A stretch of 15,806 nt of DNA from an uncultured Collinsella sp. (GCA_902490445.1 CABUDZ010000050.1:1-15806), one strand, 5' to 3'. Numbered from the stretch's first letter, positions 6,735 through 14,502 are shown. A program made the numbers and translations. The notes: generated by a model not told the origin, from the sequence alone.

Positions 6735-8539
6735 AGCCCAACAACACCACCGTCAGCGACAACACCGAAAACGGAGCGCATAACATGGTCAAGCTCACTA
6801 TCGATAATTGCGAGGTCGTGGTGCCCGAGCACACCACGATCCTGGACGCGGCCAAGTCCGTCGGCATTCAGATTCCCACCCTATGCTACCTGCGCGATTT
6901 AAACGAGATCGGCGGTTGCCGCGTGTGCGTGGTCGAGGTTGAGGGCTGCGACCAGCTGGTTGCCGCCTGCAACAACTACGTGCTCGACGGCATGGTGGTC
7001 CACACCAACAGCCCCAAGGCCCGCGAGGCCCGTCGCACCAACGTGCAGCTGCTGCTGTCCCAGCACGATTCGCAGTGCACGAGCTGCGTGCGCAGCGGCA
7101 ACTGCAATCTACAGACCATCGCCAACGACCTGGGCATTTTCTATCTGCCGTATCAAAGGCATTTGGCGGGCGAGGGCTGGGATTTCGATTTTCCCATCAT
7201 CCGCGAAAACGACAAGTGCATTAAATGCATGCGCTGCATCAAGGTGTGCGAGAGCGTGCAGGGCCTAGGGATTTGGGACCTGACCAACCGCGCCACGCAT
7301 ACCGCCGTGGGTACCCGCGGGCGCGCGCCGATCGGCAAGACCGATTGCGTCGCGTGCGGCCAGTGCATTACGCATTGCCCGACGGGCGCACTGCGCGAGC
7401 GCGACGATACCGAGACCGTGTTTGACGCGCTCGCTAATCCCGACAAGATCGTGCTGGTGCAGATCGCGCCTGCCGTGCGCAGCGCCTGGGGCGAGGAACT
7501 CGGCATGTCTCGCGAGGAAGCCACCGTTGAGCGCCTGGCTTGCGCGCTGCGCCGCGTGGGCTTCGAATACGTGTTCGATACCGATTTCTCGGCCGACCTC
7601 ACCATTATGGAGGAGGGCTCCGAGCTGCTCGAGCGCCTGGGCGCCGCCGCCAAGGGCGAAGGTGACAGCCGCGGCTGGCCCATGTTTACGAGCTGCTGCC
7701 CGGGTTGGCTTCGCTTTGTGAAGGCGCGTTATCCGGAGTTTGTCGACAGCCTGTCCACGTCCAAGTCGCCGCAGCAGATGTTCGGCGCCATCGCCAAGAC
7801 CTACTACGCCAAGGTGCTGGGCGTGGAGCCCGAGCGTCTGTTCGTGGTGTCCGTTATGCCGTGCACGGCCAAGAAGGCCGAGTGTGCGCTGCCGAGCATG
7901 ATGGGCGAGGGCGGCGCGCCCGACGTGGACGTTGCGCTGACGGTGCGCGAGATGGTGCGCATGATCCGTGCGAGCCACGTGAGCGTTGACACGCTGGTCG
8001 AGGAGCCGCTCGATACGCCGCTGGGCTTTGGCACGGGCGCGGGCGTGATCTTTGGCGCCACGGGCGGCGTGATGGAGGCAGCCGTGCGCTCGGCATATTA
8101 CCTGGTGACGGGCAAGAACCCCGATGCCGATTTCTTTACCGACGTGCGCGGACTCGACGGCTGGAAAGAAGCCGTCGCCGATATCGATGGCACCAAGGTG
8201 CGCGTCGCCGTGGCGCACGGGCTGGGTAACGCCGCCCGCCTGCTCGACGCGATTCGCGACGGCCGTGCGAGCTATGACTTCGTCGAGGTCATGGCGTGCC
8301 CGGGCGGCTGCGTCGGTGGCGGCGGTCAGCCCATCCACGACGGCTGCGAGCTGGCGGCCGAGCGCGGCCAGGTGTTGTGGGGCCTGGATGCCGCTGCGGA
8401 CATTCGCTTCTCGCACGAGAACCCCGATGTTCAGGCGTGCTACCGCGAGTTTTTGGGCGCGCCGCTCTCGCCGCTGGCCGAGGAGTTGCTGCATACCGAC
8501 CATCACGCCTGGTCGATGCCTAACGAGGGGAAGTGCTAA
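6728..8539 (+). CDS. hydA: [FeFe]-hydrogenase catalytic subunit, CpI-like
   Basis: Cytoplasmic hydrogenase of 603 aa that interconverts protons plus electrons and H2. Cofactor sites run as in Clostridium pasteurianum CpI: a 2Fe-2S ferredoxin fold (Cys53, 64, 67, 81), a His-ligated cluster (His113, Cys117, 120, 126), and two 4Fe-4S clusters (Cys164/167/170/174 and 207/210/213/217). All three H-cluster motifs are intact: TSCCPGW (321-327), MPCTAKKAE (377-385) and MACPGGCVGGGGQP (522-535). Cys323 matches the proton-transfer cysteine. A small-subunit-like tail ends near LLHTDHHAW. The ATG at 6728 has a strong site (GGAGGGAGG) and overlaps the previous stop; an ATG at 6785 with GGAG would remove 19 poorly conserved residues and is a real alternative. 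Pairing with a GltD-like protein resembles what HydDB calls group A2, to my recollection. Confidence 0.95.
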   Translation: MVEPNNTTVSDNTENGAHNMVKLTIDNCEVVVPEHTTILDAAKSVGIQIPTLCYLRDLNEIGGCRVCVVEVEGCDQLVAACNNYVLDGMVVHTNSPKAREARRTNVQLLLSQHDSQCTSCVRSGNCNLQTIANDLGIFYLPYQRHLAGEGWDFDFPIIRENDKCIKCMRCIKVCESVQGLGIWDLTNRATHTAVGTRGRAPIGKTDCVACGQCITHCPTGALRERDDTETVFDALANPDKIVLVQIAPAVRSAWGEELGMSREEATVERLACALRRVGFEYVFDTDFSADLTIMEEGSELLERLGAAAKGEGDSRGWPMFTSCCPGWLRFVKARYPEFVDSLSTSKSPQQMFGAIAKTYYAKVLGVEPERLFVVSVMPCTAKKAECALPSMMGEGGAPDVDVALTVREMVRMIRASHVSVDTLVEEPLDTPLGFGTGAGVIFGATGGVMEAAVRSAYYLVTGKNPDADFFTDVRGLDGWKEAVADIDGTKVRVAVAHGLGNAARLLDAIRDGRASYDFVEVMACPGGCVGGGGQPIHDGCELAAERGQVLWGLDAAADIRFSHENPDVQACYREFLGAPLSPLAEELLHTDHHAWSMPNEGKC

Positions 8540-8541
8540 CG

Positions 8542-9600
8542 ATGCGCGCGTTTGATGTTGAGATGACGCGCCGGGGGTTTGCCTCGGCGCTCGCCGTGGG
8601 CGCGTTGTCGCTTGCGCTCGCGGGCTGTGGCGGCGGGGCTGCGGGGGCGGGGTCTGCCGCGGGCTCGGCTGCCGGGTCTGCCGCTGACGGTGCCGCTGCC
8701 GAGCCGGTCGAGGTGCACGTCGCCTCGCTCAAGGGGCCGACCTCGATTGGCTTGGTGCAGTTTATGGACCAGGCGGCCGATGGCGAGACGGATAACGAGT
8801 TCGACTTTGCGATCAGCGCCGCAGCCGACGAGATCGTGCCCAAGGTCATTCAGGGCGATGTCGATATCGCCCTAGTGCCCGCCAACGTGGCGAGCGTGCT
8901 CTACAACAAGACCGAGGGCGCGGTGCAGGTCATCGACATCAACACGCTGGGCGTGCTGAGCGTTGTGACGGGCGACGCGAGTGCGACCTCGTTTGGCGAC
9001 CTGGCGGGTCGCACCGTCTATATGACGGGCAAGGGCACCACGCCGGAGTACGTCATGAACTACCTGCTGGAGCGCGCGGGCCTGACCGGCCAGGTGACGC
9101 TCGAGTTTAAGAGCGAGCCCACCGAGGTGCTGTCGGCCCTGCTTGCCGATCCGTCTGCTGTGGGCGTGCTGCCCGAGCCGTTCAAGACCGCCGCCATCGC
9201 CAAGAGCGAAGGCAAACTGTCGGCTCCGGTAAGTCTGACCGATGTGTGGGATGAGCTGGCAGGTGACACGGGCTCGCGCCTGCTGACGGGCGTGACCGTG
9301 GTGCGCCGTTCCTTTGCCGAGGAGCATCCCGACGCCGTGGCGGAATTCTTGCGCTGCCATGAGGCGAGCGTGAAAGCCGTCAATGCGGCGCCGGCAGATT
9401 GGGCACAGGCTGTGGTCGATGCGGGTATCGTCGATAACGCCGCGATTGCCGAAAAGGCGATTCCCGGGTGCATGCTCGTGTGCCAGACGGGGAAGGACAT
9501 GAAGGCGGCGCTCGGTGGGTACCTGCAGGTGCTGGCCGATGCGGACGCGAGCGCCGTGGGCGGCAAGCTCCCGGCTGATGATTTCTACTACATGGAGTAG
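8542..9600 (+). CDS. Substrate-binding lipoprotein of a NitT/TauT-like ABC importer
   Basis: Extracytoplasmic lipoprotein of 352 aa. The signal peptide has a twin-arginine-like TRRGF (9-13), a hydrophobic stretch and the lipobox LAGC, with Cys29 the lipidated residue. A Gly/Ala/Ser linker (~30-52) with repeated GSAA units follows. The mature part begins VEVHVASLKGPTSIGL and has the two-lobe pattern of SsuA/NMT1-like binding proteins (for example IQGDVDIALVPANVA). It resembles the uncharacterised group I know from Thermotoga TM0202, which is from memory. The substrate cannot be read from sequence. The ATG at 8542 follows GAGGGG with an 11-nt spacer; an ATG at 8563 has no clear ribosome site. 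It lies 2 nt after hydA and 3 nt before the transporter gene, so the link to the hydrogenase is strong. Confidence 0.88.
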   Translation: MRAFDVEMTRRGFASALAVGALSLALAGCGGGAAGAGSAAGSAAGSAADGAAAEPVEVHVASLKGPTSIGLVQFMDQAADGETDNEFDFAISAAADEIVPKVIQGDVDIALVPANVASVLYNKTEGAVQVIDINTLGVLSVVTGDASATSFGDLAGRTVYMTGKGTTPEYVMNYLLERAGLTGQVTLEFKSEPTEVLSALLADPSAVGVLPEPFKTAAIAKSEGKLSAPVSLTDVWDELAGDTGSRLLTGVTVVRRSFAEEHPDAVAEFLRCHEASVKAVNAAPADWAQAVVDAGIVDNAAIAEKAIPGCMLVCQTGKDMKAALGGYLQVLADADASAVGGKLPADDFYYME

Positions 9601-9603
9601 CCC

Positions 9604-10968
9604 GTGCATGCGTTTGCTCGACAAATGACAGAGCGTATGAAGGCGGTGGCGGCAGCAGGTGCCGTTGCCGCCTTTTGGCTTGCCGTGTGGGTGCTGGTGG
9701 CGGCGTTGGTAGCGCAGCCGCTGATCTTGCCGGGGCCGGGTGCTGTTGCCTTGGCGCTGCTGCGCCTGGTGTGCGATGGCGGTACCTGGGCGATTTTGGC
9801 GGGCTCGGGCGCGCGGATACTGGGCGGGCTGGCGCTTGCCGCGGTGTGCGGCGGCGTGCTGGCGGGAGCCTCGGTGCGGTCGCGGACGTTTGCCCGCCTG
9901 GTGGCACCGGCGCTGTCGTTTGTAAAGGCGACGCCGGTCGCCTGCGTGGTGGTCCTGTTGCTTATCTGGCTGGGATCGGCGCGCGTGAGCATCGCGGCGG
10001 TTTTTTTGATGGCGCTGCCGGGCGTATATTTCTCACTGGTCGAGGGCTTGGCGCAGGTTGATAAGCCGCTGGAGCAGATGCTCCGCCTGCATGGCGTGCG
10101 GGGCTGGCGACTGTTTTGCGCCCACACCTGGCGTGAGGTGCTGCCGTTTGTGCTTTCGTGCGCGAAGGCGGTCATCGGCATGAGCTGGAAGGCCGGTGTA
10201 GCGGCGGAGCTCATCGGCATGGCGACGGGCACCGTGGGTGAGCGCATCTATCAGGCAAAGCTTTTGATTGAGACGGCAGATCTGCTGGCGTGGACCGTGT
10301 TGGTCGTGGCGGCATCGTGGGCATGTGAGCGCGTGCTAGTGTGGCTGCTGCGGGTTTCGGGGCCCGTGGCGTGGCGCGCGGCCGTGCGGGCGCATGGGCG
10401 TGCGGGCGCCCCTGCTGGCGGCGAGGTTGCGGCGGAGCTTGCGCTCGCCGTGGGCGATCGCGCTCCCTGGGCTCCGGCGCTCGACGGGCTGGTGCTTCGT
10501 GTGCCCGCCGGTGGGTGCGCCTGCGTGATGGGCGCCTCGGGCGTGGGCAAGTCGACGTTGCTTGCGCTGGCGGCGGGGGAGTGCACGCCGTGTTCCATGG
10601 TGTTTCAGGATGCGCGCTTGGTCGAGTCCGCCGCGGCGCTGGATAACGTGCTAGTGTGCGCCGATGCACGCGTGGACGCCTCGAGTGCTACGGCCCTGTT
10701 GCGCCTGCTGGTGCCGGGGGTCGATGTACATGCTCGCGTGGCCGAGCTTTCGGGCGGGCAGCGCCGTCGCGTCGAGATCGCTCGAGCCCTGCTGTGCCCG
10801 GGCGGCGCGGTGATTCTTGACGAGCCCTTTACCGGTTTAGATACCGCTGCGCGCGACGCATGCGCCGAGGTCGTGCTCGACTTGCTCGACGGCCGTATGC
10901 TGCTGCTTGCATCGCACGATGTCGCCGATGCTCAGGCCCTCGATATCTCGGACATCATCACGCTCTAA
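9604..10968 (+). CDS. Single-chain ABC importer: permease fused to ATPase
   Basis: Inner-membrane protein of 454 aa joining two normally separate importer subunits. Residues ~15-250 are a BPD-type permease like SsuC/TauC, with about six hydrophobic segments and an EAA-like region near 148-170. Residues ~275-454 are an ATPase with Walker A GASGVGKST (310-318), Q-loop Gln335, signature LSGGQ (382-386), Walker B ending Asp406-Glu407 and switch His438. All catalytic motifs are present. Walker A and the Q-loop are only about 19 residues apart, against about 40 in typical importers, so the antiparallel beta part is trimmed. The GTG at 9604 follows GGAG (9594-9597); an ATG at 9625 is possible. It should work with the lipoprotein encoded 3 nt upstream. 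I see no terminator right after it. Confidence 0.9.
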   Translation: MHAFARQMTERMKAVAAAGAVAAFWLAVWVLVAALVAQPLILPGPGAVALALLRLVCDGGTWAILAGSGARILGGLALAAVCGGVLAGASVRSRTFARLVAPALSFVKATPVACVVVLLLIWLGSARVSIAAVFLMALPGVYFSLVEGLAQVDKPLEQMLRLHGVRGWRLFCAHTWREVLPFVLSCAKAVIGMSWKAGVAAELIGMATGTVGERIYQAKLLIETADLLAWTVLVVAASWACERVLVWLLRVSGPVAWRAAVRAHGRAGAPAGGEVAAELALAVGDRAPWAPALDGLVLRVPAGGCACVMGASGVGKSTLLALAAGECTPCSMVFQDARLVESAAALDNVLVCADARVDASSATALLRLLVPGVDVHARVAELSGGQRRRVEIARALLCPGGAVILDEPFTGLDTAARDACAEVVLDLLDGRMLLLASHDVADAQALDISDIITL

Positions 10969-11006
10969 ATACCTACTCAGCAACAAAATGATTCGTTTTC
11001 CTCCGC

Positions 11007-11032
11007 CCCCATGGGGTCGGGTGTGCTATTCT
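11007..11032 (+). promoter_or_regulatory. Candidate extended -10 promoter with upstream palindrome
   Basis: TGCTATTCT (11024-11032) fits an extended -10 element. The -35 region has no TTGACA-like hexamer; instead it holds a perfect 10-bp palindrome, CCCCATGGGG (11007-11016), which could bind a regulator. Transcription would begin near 11039, just before the 10-bp repeats, giving a leader of ~145 nt for the RelB-like gene. Confidence 0.42.
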
Positions 11033-11042
11033 ATCTGTGGGG

Positions 11043-11072
11043 TAATACTTAGGAATACCAAGTAATACCAAC
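11043..11072. repeat. Three tandem 10-bp direct repeats, likely operator
   Basis: TAATACTTAG, GAATACCAAG and TAATACCAAC lie end to end, with the AATAC core repeating exactly every 10 bp (11044, 11054, 11064). One helical turn per repeat places each core on the same DNA face. Ribbon-helix-helix antitoxins such as RelB/DinJ bind repeated sites near their own promoters, so autoregulation by the 11184 gene product is a reasonable guess. Confidence 0.55.
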
Positions 11073-11091
11073 GCAGCAGAAATAAACTCCG

Positions 11092-11148
11092 GATGCGGGC
11101 CAATCGGGTTGCCTTCACAGCCCGTCGCCCAGCCGCGTGGCCCGCATC
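11092..11148 (+). other. Strongly folded leader RNA upstream of the RelB-like gene
   Basis: GATGCGGGCCA (11092-11102) pairs perfectly with TGGCCCGCATC (11138-11148). Inside, CGGGTTG (11105-11111) pairs with CAGCCCG (11118-11124), one G-U wobble, around the loop CCTTCA. The outer stem is 11 bp and very GC-rich. No T-tract follows, so it is not an intrinsic terminator. It could be a regulatory leader, a processing signal or a small RNA; no known family is recognised. Confidence 0.55.
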
Positions 11149-11183
11149 TATCCGCACCACCGTCGTTTCAAAAAGGAAGCGCC

Positions 11184-11387
11184 ATGGCAGAACACATGAC
11201 CCCGGTTGTCGCGAAGGTCTTGCCCGAGGAAAAGGCGGCCTTCGCGGCGGCAACCCAGCTCGTGGGCACCACGCCGTCCAACGCCATCCGCATGTTTATC
11301 GCCGCGTTCAATCGCTGCGGCACCTTCCCGTTCGACATTTCGCCCAACGGGGCTTTTGGCGCTGCGCCCGATTCTCATCAACAATGA
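11184..11387 (+). CDS. Short RelB/DinJ-like antitoxin-family protein, no adjacent toxin
   Basis: A 67-aa protein with the pattern of RelB/DinJ N-terminal ribbon-helix-helix domains: a short beta strand (VVAKVLPEE), a helix rich in Ala/Glu, then TTPSNAIRMFIAAFNRCGTFPFDI, matching the TPS-AIRMF...PF core of the family. DinJ-type proteins are usually ~85-95 aa and continue after the PFD region into a toxin-binding tail. Here only about 17 residues follow, so the neutralising part is short or lost. No RelE/YafQ/HigB toxin gene lies on either side; a CPBP protease gene follows 34 nt later. AAAAGGAAG (11171-11179) supports the start. It may act mainly as a DNA-binding regulator of its own transcript. 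Confidence 0.78.
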   Translation: MAEHMTPVVAKVLPEEKAAFAAATQLVGTTPSNAIRMFIAAFNRCGTFPFDISPNGAFGAAPDSHQQ

Positions 11388-11421
11388 CTGTCCCCAAGTG
11401 CCGGGTTTTGAGGAGGTTGGC

Positions 11422-12333
11422 ATGCTCAATGCGCTGGTTTGGGCGCTTGCCTGTTTTGGTGTCGTCGCTGCCGATATTGCCCTGAGCATTGTTTTGTTCT
11501 CCGCGCTGGACATCGTGTCGGCACTGACGGGTTTCCCGATCGACAATCTCGATATTCAATGGTTTCAGGCCGCCGCTCAGACGGCGTCGTTTTTGATGGC
11601 GCTGCTGTGGTGGCGCTATCTGTGGCCCCGCTCCTTCATGGCGCGCCGGCAAGGTGAACGCCCGCTCGGCGGGGGAGCAAATGCTGCATGGAAGCGCATC
11701 GCATGCGTTGTCGTGATCGGCCTATCCATGCAGGTGGTCATTAGCTACCTATGCGACGGCGTACTGTCGCTGCTGCCCGAGGTTGCGGCGGACTATAGCG
11801 AGCTCGTCGAGGAAACAGGCTTGGGCGATACCAACCTTCTTGCCGTCCTGACCACGGTGCTCGGCGCTCCGTTTTGCGAGGAGTTGCTGGTGCGCGGCAT
11901 TGTTTTTGAGTTTTCGCTACGAGCGTTTAATCCGCAGTGCCGCCCGCTTTGGAAGCGCAGGCGTCGTGCGAGCGCGCAGGACGGCGCCATGGTGCCCTGG
12001 GCGGCGCCGGACAAGCGAGGCATCGCCGCGGCGATTGTGCTGCAGGCGGCGATCTTCGGTTTTATGCACATGAACTGGGTGCAGGGCTGCTATGCGGGTG
12101 CCGCCGGCCTCATCTTTGGCTGGGTGCTCGTGACCACCGGAAAGCTCCGCTACACGATCCTGCTGCACTTTGCCTTTAACGCCGGGTCGTACCTGATGGG
12201 TCTGTTGTGGTTTGTGAACACACCGCTCGACGTGGTAATCACGGTCGCTATCGCCGGCGTCATCCTCGTTGAGGCTATGCGCTCGCTGCGCCACGCGTGT
12301 GGGATGGGCGCAGCGAGCGCGCCGCTGCCCTAG
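11422..12333 (+). CDS. CPBP-family (CAAX/Abi) intramembrane metalloprotease
   Basis: Integral membrane protein of 303 aa with several hydrophobic segments (about 5-35, 52-68, 93-117, 138-150, 201-235, 241-285). Signature motifs of the family are present: EELLVR (153-158; Glu153, Glu154, Arg158), FGFMH (212-216; His216) and HFAFN (249-253; His249, Asn253). These form the metal site of CAAX prenyl protease Rce1-like proteins. Bacterial members take part in bacteriocin maturation or immunity and other membrane proteolysis; the substrate here is unknown. A basic loop (~174-186) separates motifs 1 and 2. GAGGAGG (11410-11416) fixes the ATG at 11422. The gene is 34 nt after the RelB-like gene, with which it is probably co-transcribed. 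Its TAG overlaps the stop codon of the converging ygiQ. Confidence 0.9.
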   Translation: MLNALVWALACFGVVAADIALSIVLFSALDIVSALTGFPIDNLDIQWFQAAAQTASFLMALLWWRYLWPRSFMARRQGERPLGGGANAAWKRIACVVVIGLSMQVVISYLCDGVLSLLPEVAADYSELVEETGLGDTNLLAVLTTVLGAPFCEELLVRGIVFEFSLRAFNPQCRPLWKRRRRASAQDGAMVPWAAPDKRGIAAAIVLQAAIFGFMHMNWVQGCYAGAAGLIFGWVLVTTGKLRYTILLHFAFNAGSYLMGLLWFVNTPLDVVITVAIAGVILVEAMRSLRHACGMGAASAPLP

Positions 12334-14471
12334 TTGCGACGCCCGCCTCCGTTGGCGCCCTGACGCCCCTGGGCCGCGCGATTACGCCCGGCAGTGTTCT
12401 GTGCACGCGACATGCCGCCGTGCCCCTTGCTGCCTTTGGGTCCCTTGCCGCCAGCACCACCGTGCGGTTTGCCGCCCTTCTTGCCGGTGCCGTGTCCGCC
12501 GCTGGCCGATGTCTCGCCTGGGCGCGGCGGCACGGGGCGAATCAGGCAATGCTTGGTGTAGCCGATCAGGTCACGACGCCCGGCTTTTTCCAGCGCCTCG
12601 CGCACCAGCTTGTAGTTCTCGGGTTTGCGATACTGGATGAGCGCGCGCTGCATGGCCTTCTCGTGCGGGTCGCGAGCTACATAGATCGGCTCCATGGTGC
12701 GTGGGTCCACGCCGGTGTAGTACATGCACGTCGACATGGTGGACGGTGTGGGGTAGAAGTCCTGCACCTGCTCGGGCATGTAGCCCATGTCGCGCACGGC
12801 CTCGGCAAGGTCTACGGCTTCCTTCATCGTCGAGCCGGGGTGGCTCGAGATTAGGTATGGCACCACGTACTGCTTGAGTCCGTATTCGCGGTTCAGGCGT
12901 TCAAATTTACGGCAGAACGCGTCGTAGACGGCGCGGCTCGGCTTGCCCATCACAGAGAGCACCGCGTCGCTCACATGCTCGGGCGCTACGCGCAGCTGGC
13001 CCGAGACATGGTGTTCCAGCAGCTCGCGCAAAAACTCGTCCGAGGCATCTGCCATGGTGTAGTCAAAACGGATGCCGCTGCGGACGAAGACCTTTTTGAC
13101 GCCCGGCAGCTGGCGCAGGTCGCGCAGCAGCTGCGTGTAGCCGCTCTCGTCGACCACCATGTTTTTGCATACGCTCGGCCACAGGCAGCGCTTGTTCTTG
13201 CACACGCCGTGCTTGAGCTGCTTGTCACAGGCCGGGCGGCTAAAGTTAGCCGTCGGTCCGCCCACGTCGTTGATGTAGCCCTTAAACTCGGGATCACGCG
13301 TGAGCAGCTCGGCCTCGCGCATGATCGAATCGTGGCTGCGCATCTGCAACACGCGGCCCTGGTGGAAGGTGAGGGCGCAAAACGAGCACTCGCCAAAACA
13401 ACCGCGGTTGGAGCTAATGGAAAACTTGATCTCGGCAAAGGCCGGCACGCCGCCCGCCGCGTCGTAGTCGGGATGCCAATCGCGTGCGTAGGGGAGCTCG
13501 GCCACCTCGTCCATCTCGTCTGTGGTGAGTGTTGCCGACGGCGGGTTCTGCACCACATAGACGCTGTTGGGGTAGGGCTCTACCAGACGATGCCCGGTGA
13601 TGGGGTCCATGTTCTGCTGCTGCACGTTAAAGCTGCGCGCGTAGTTGAGCTTGTCGGCGGCAAGGTCGTCCCAGCTGGGCAGCAGGTCGTAGTCGTAGAC
13701 CTCGTCGAGCGAACCCGTGCGGTAGACGGTGCCGTTGATATAGGTGATCTGGTCGACGGGCAGTCCCGCGTCGAGTGCGTCGGCGATCTCGACGATCGCA
13801 TGCTCGCCCATGCCGTAGATGAGGATGTCGGCGCCCGAGTCGAGCAGTACCGAGCGCTTGAGCTTGTCCTGCCAGTAGTCGTAGTGGGCCAGGCGGCGCA
13901 GGCTTGCCTCGATGCCGCCGATGATGATGGGAGCGTCCTTGAACGTCTGGCGGATGAGGTTGCCATAGACCGTGACGGCTCGGTTGGGACGGCGCCCCTC
14001 CTCGCCGCCGGGGGTGTAGGCGTCGGAGTGGCGGCGGTGCTTGGTCACCGAATAGTGGTTGACCATGGAGTCCATGTTGCCGGCACTGACGAGAAAGCCC
14101 AGGCGAGGCTCGCCGAGCACCGTGATGCTGGCGGGGTCGGTCCAGTCGGGCTGGCAGATGATACCCACCTTGTAGCCGTGCGCGTCAAGGACGCGGCTGA
14201 TGATAGCCATGCCAAAGCTCGGATGGTCCACGTAGGCGTCACCGCAGATGTAGACAAAGTCGCACTGGTCCCAGCCGCGCGCATCCATGTCGGCGCGACT
14301 GACGGGGAGGAACTTATCGCGGCCCGGACGCCAGGGGCGGGCGGGCGTCGCTTGGGAATGCTTGGTGCGGGCGACCGTGGCCTGCGCCTTACCGCCGCGC
14401 TTTTGCTGCTGGCCCTGTTTGCCCTGCTGACTGCGCTGGTTGTTCTGAGCGTGCTGAGGCTTTTTTGCCAC
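12330..14471 (-). CDS. ygiQ: YgiQ family radical SAM protein (UPF0313)
   Basis: Predicted radical S-adenosylmethionine enzyme of 713 aa; the reaction of the family is not known to me. The 4Fe-4S/SAM motif is CFGECSFC, with Cys358, Cys362 and Cys365. The preceding ~300 residues form the family's N-terminal domain (starting near RDKFLPVSRADMDARGWDQC, with GGIEASLRR at 185-193). Later segments such as RVAPEHVSD and FYPTPSTMST are typical of YgiQ. The first ~45 residues are Gln/Lys/Arg-rich, and the last ~55 are Gly/Lys/Arg-rich with KGG and GHGG units; both ends are probably disordered and could bind nucleic acid. GTG at 14471 was chosen because GGGAGGG lies just upstream and MAKK-like starts suit the family; the longer frame to 14642 adds nothing recognisable. 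It appears to be a single-gene unit. Confidence 0.93.
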   Translation of the reverse strand: MAKKPQHAQNNQRSQQGKQGQQQKRGGKAQATVARTKHSQATPARPWRPGRDKFLPVSRADMDARGWDQCDFVYICGDAYVDHPSFGMAIISRVLDAHGYKVGIICQPDWTDPASITVLGEPRLGFLVSAGNMDSMVNHYSVTKHRRHSDAYTPGGEEGRRPNRAVTVYGNLIRQTFKDAPIIIGGIEASLRRLAHYDYWQDKLKRSVLLDSGADILIYGMGEHAIVEIADALDAGLPVDQITYINGTVYRTGSLDEVYDYDLLPSWDDLAADKLNYARSFNVQQQNMDPITGHRLVEPYPNSVYVVQNPPSATLTTDEMDEVAELPYARDWHPDYDAAGGVPAFAEIKFSISSNRGCFGECSFCALTFHQGRVLQMRSHDSIMREAELLTRDPEFKGYINDVGGPTANFSRPACDKQLKHGVCKNKRCLWPSVCKNMVVDESGYTQLLRDLRQLPGVKKVFVRSGIRFDYTMADASDEFLRELLEHHVSGQLRVAPEHVSDAVLSVMGKPSRAVYDAFCRKFERLNREYGLKQYVVPYLISSHPGSTMKEAVDLAEAVRDMGYMPEQVQDFYPTPSTMSTCMYYTGVDPRTMEPIYVARDPHEKAMQRALIQYRKPENYKLVREALEKAGRRDLIGYTKHCLIRPVPPRPGETSASGGHGTGKKGGKPHGGAGGKGPKGSKGHGGMSRAQNTAGRNRAAQGRQGANGGGRRN

Positions 14472-14502
14472 GATCCCTCCCGGTGTTTGTATGCTGCACG
14501 TA

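Noticed and set aside
10969..11010. Terminator after the ABC transporter gene
   Set aside because: The only nearby symmetry is the loop-less palindrome CCCCATGGGG with no T-tract, so I could not support a terminator.
11184..11421. A complete type II toxin-antitoxin pair
   Set aside because: Only the antitoxin-like gene is present. The next gene is a membrane protease, and no short RelE/YafQ-like frame lies upstream or downstream.
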